The notes beneath the pieces were generated by a model. It was not told the DNA's origin. It was given only the letters and a program-made list of their open reading frames with translations, and searched no databases. The position numbers and the translations under genes were made by a program. Shown here one piece after another: positions 63,574 through 64,000 of a stretch of DNA of 64,000 nt (within the stretch, counting starts at the first letter, position 1; each line of letters begins with the position of its first letter). Source of the DNA: Rhodococcus sp. PAMC28707 (GTDB lineage Bacteria; Actinomycetota; Actinomycetes; Mycobacteriales; Mycobacteriaceae); the NCBI RefSeq assembly GCF_004795915.1, contig NZ_CP039253.1, positions 1,240,001-1,304,000 of the forward strand, written 5' to 3'.

Positions 63574-64000
63574 ATGAGCACACGAACGTCCGCCGCCGAG
63601 ATACTCGATGCAGTTCTCGACGGCGGATCGTTCGTCTCCTGGGACACCACTCCCCTCGACGTCTCCCCCGGCCCCGCCTACGCGGCAGATCTCGAGGCAG
63701 CCCGGGACAAGACTGGCGTCGACGAATCGGTCCTGACCGGATCCGGCACGGTCGACGGCCGTCGAGTAGCGGTCATCGCGTGCGAATTCGGCTTCTTGGC
63801 GGGGTCCATCGGGGTGGCCGCTGCCGAACGAATAGTCGTTGCAATAGAACGTGCCACCGCCGAAAAGCTGCCACTGATCGCGTCGCCGACGTCCGGTGGC
63901 ACCCGGATGCAGGAGGGCACTCTCGCCTTCGTGCAGATGGTCAAGATCGCAGCCGCCGTCACGATGCACAAGCAGGCGGGACTGCCCTACCTGGTTTATC
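63574..64000 (+). CDS. accD3: Acetyl-CoA carboxylase carboxyltransferase AccD3 (partial)
   Basis: The first 142 codons of a gene cut by the window end. The fragment reads through VLDGGSFVSWDTTPLD, RRVAVIACEFGFLAGSIGVAAAERIV and SPTSGGTRMQEGTLAFVQMVKIAAAV, closely matching M. tuberculosis AccD3 (about 495 residues, beta and alpha carboxyltransferase parts in one chain). It would carboxylate acetyl-CoA for fatty acid synthesis. In M. tuberculosis accD3 lies next to echA6; here echA6 is at 13539-14270. Confidence 0.85.
   Translation, partial: MSTRTSAAEILDAVLDGGSFVSWDTTPLDVSPGPAYAADLEAARDKTGVDESVLTGSGTVDGRRVAVIACEFGFLAGSIGVAAAERIVVAIERATAEKLPLIASPTSGGTRMQEGTLAFVQMVKIAAAVTMHKQAGLPYLVY

Overview
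The window is high-GC actinobacterial DNA, almost certainly from a Rhodococcus or a close relative in the Corynebacteriales. The evidence is close resemblance to mycobacterial CtpE, EchA6, AccD3, FadD3, FadA5, Ltp2 and Hsa proteins, frequent GTG starts, many 4-base ATGA gene overlaps, and a probable KstR2 operator. No rRNA, tRNA, CRISPR array, transposase or phage gene was seen. Family and orthologue names come from remembered protein families, not from a search.

Layout. (1) 0-14.3 kb is a housekeeping flank: secreted lipase, Na+/H+ antiporter, Rv0909-type small protein, CtpE-type P-ATPase and metallo-hydrolase (all minus strand), then htpG, a SigD-like sigma factor, an alpha/beta hydrolase, an FHA regulator, a secreted protein, and an echA6-amt pair. 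(2) 14.3-18 kb is a junction: a frameshifted flavoprotein remnant, a mycofactocin-type SDR, and a MoxR ATPase/VWA pair. (3) 18-57 kb is a steroid catabolic island. (4) 57-64 kb is a second general flank: HemD-type protein, aldo/keto reductase, a 35-bp minisatellite, ABC-F ATPase, an XRE/membrane protein/ABC exporter operon, and the start of accD3.

How the island works together. Side-chain activation: two acyl-CoA ligases at 30.5-34.2 kb. Side-chain beta-oxidation: a fused FadE34-type dehydrogenase, MaoC hydratases, several SDRs and a FadA5-type thiolase. Last side-chain step: an igr-like set in the order chsE2-chsH2-chsE1-chsH1-ltp2 (acyl-CoA dehydrogenase, hydratase, aldolase). Ring opening: KshA/KshB (9-alpha-hydroxylase) and two KstD-type dehydrogenases. 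Ring A cleavage: HsaA/HsaB monooxygenase, HsaC extradiol dioxygenase, HsaD hydrolase and HsaE hydratase. C/D-ring (HIP) entry: FadD3, an Rv3548c-like SDR and a FadA6-like thiolase, with a KstR2-type operator between them. HsaF, HsaG and the IpdABC functions are not in the window. A SnoaL-fold protein with a BaiE-like residue pattern, and side-chain genes suited to a C5 acid rather than a C8 alkyl chain (no CYP125), suggest bile acids such as cholate as the substrate; this is inference. A TetR and an IclR regulator are encoded inside the island.

Points of most interest: a 39-codon ORF coupled to the side-chain ligase, an 86-residue CxxC protein embedded in the end of kshA, a recurrent TGAAATGWATTC-like motif upstream of catabolic genes, a perfect 66-bp palindrome, two promoter-proximal tandem arrays, and the separation of accD3 from echA6 by about 49 kb.
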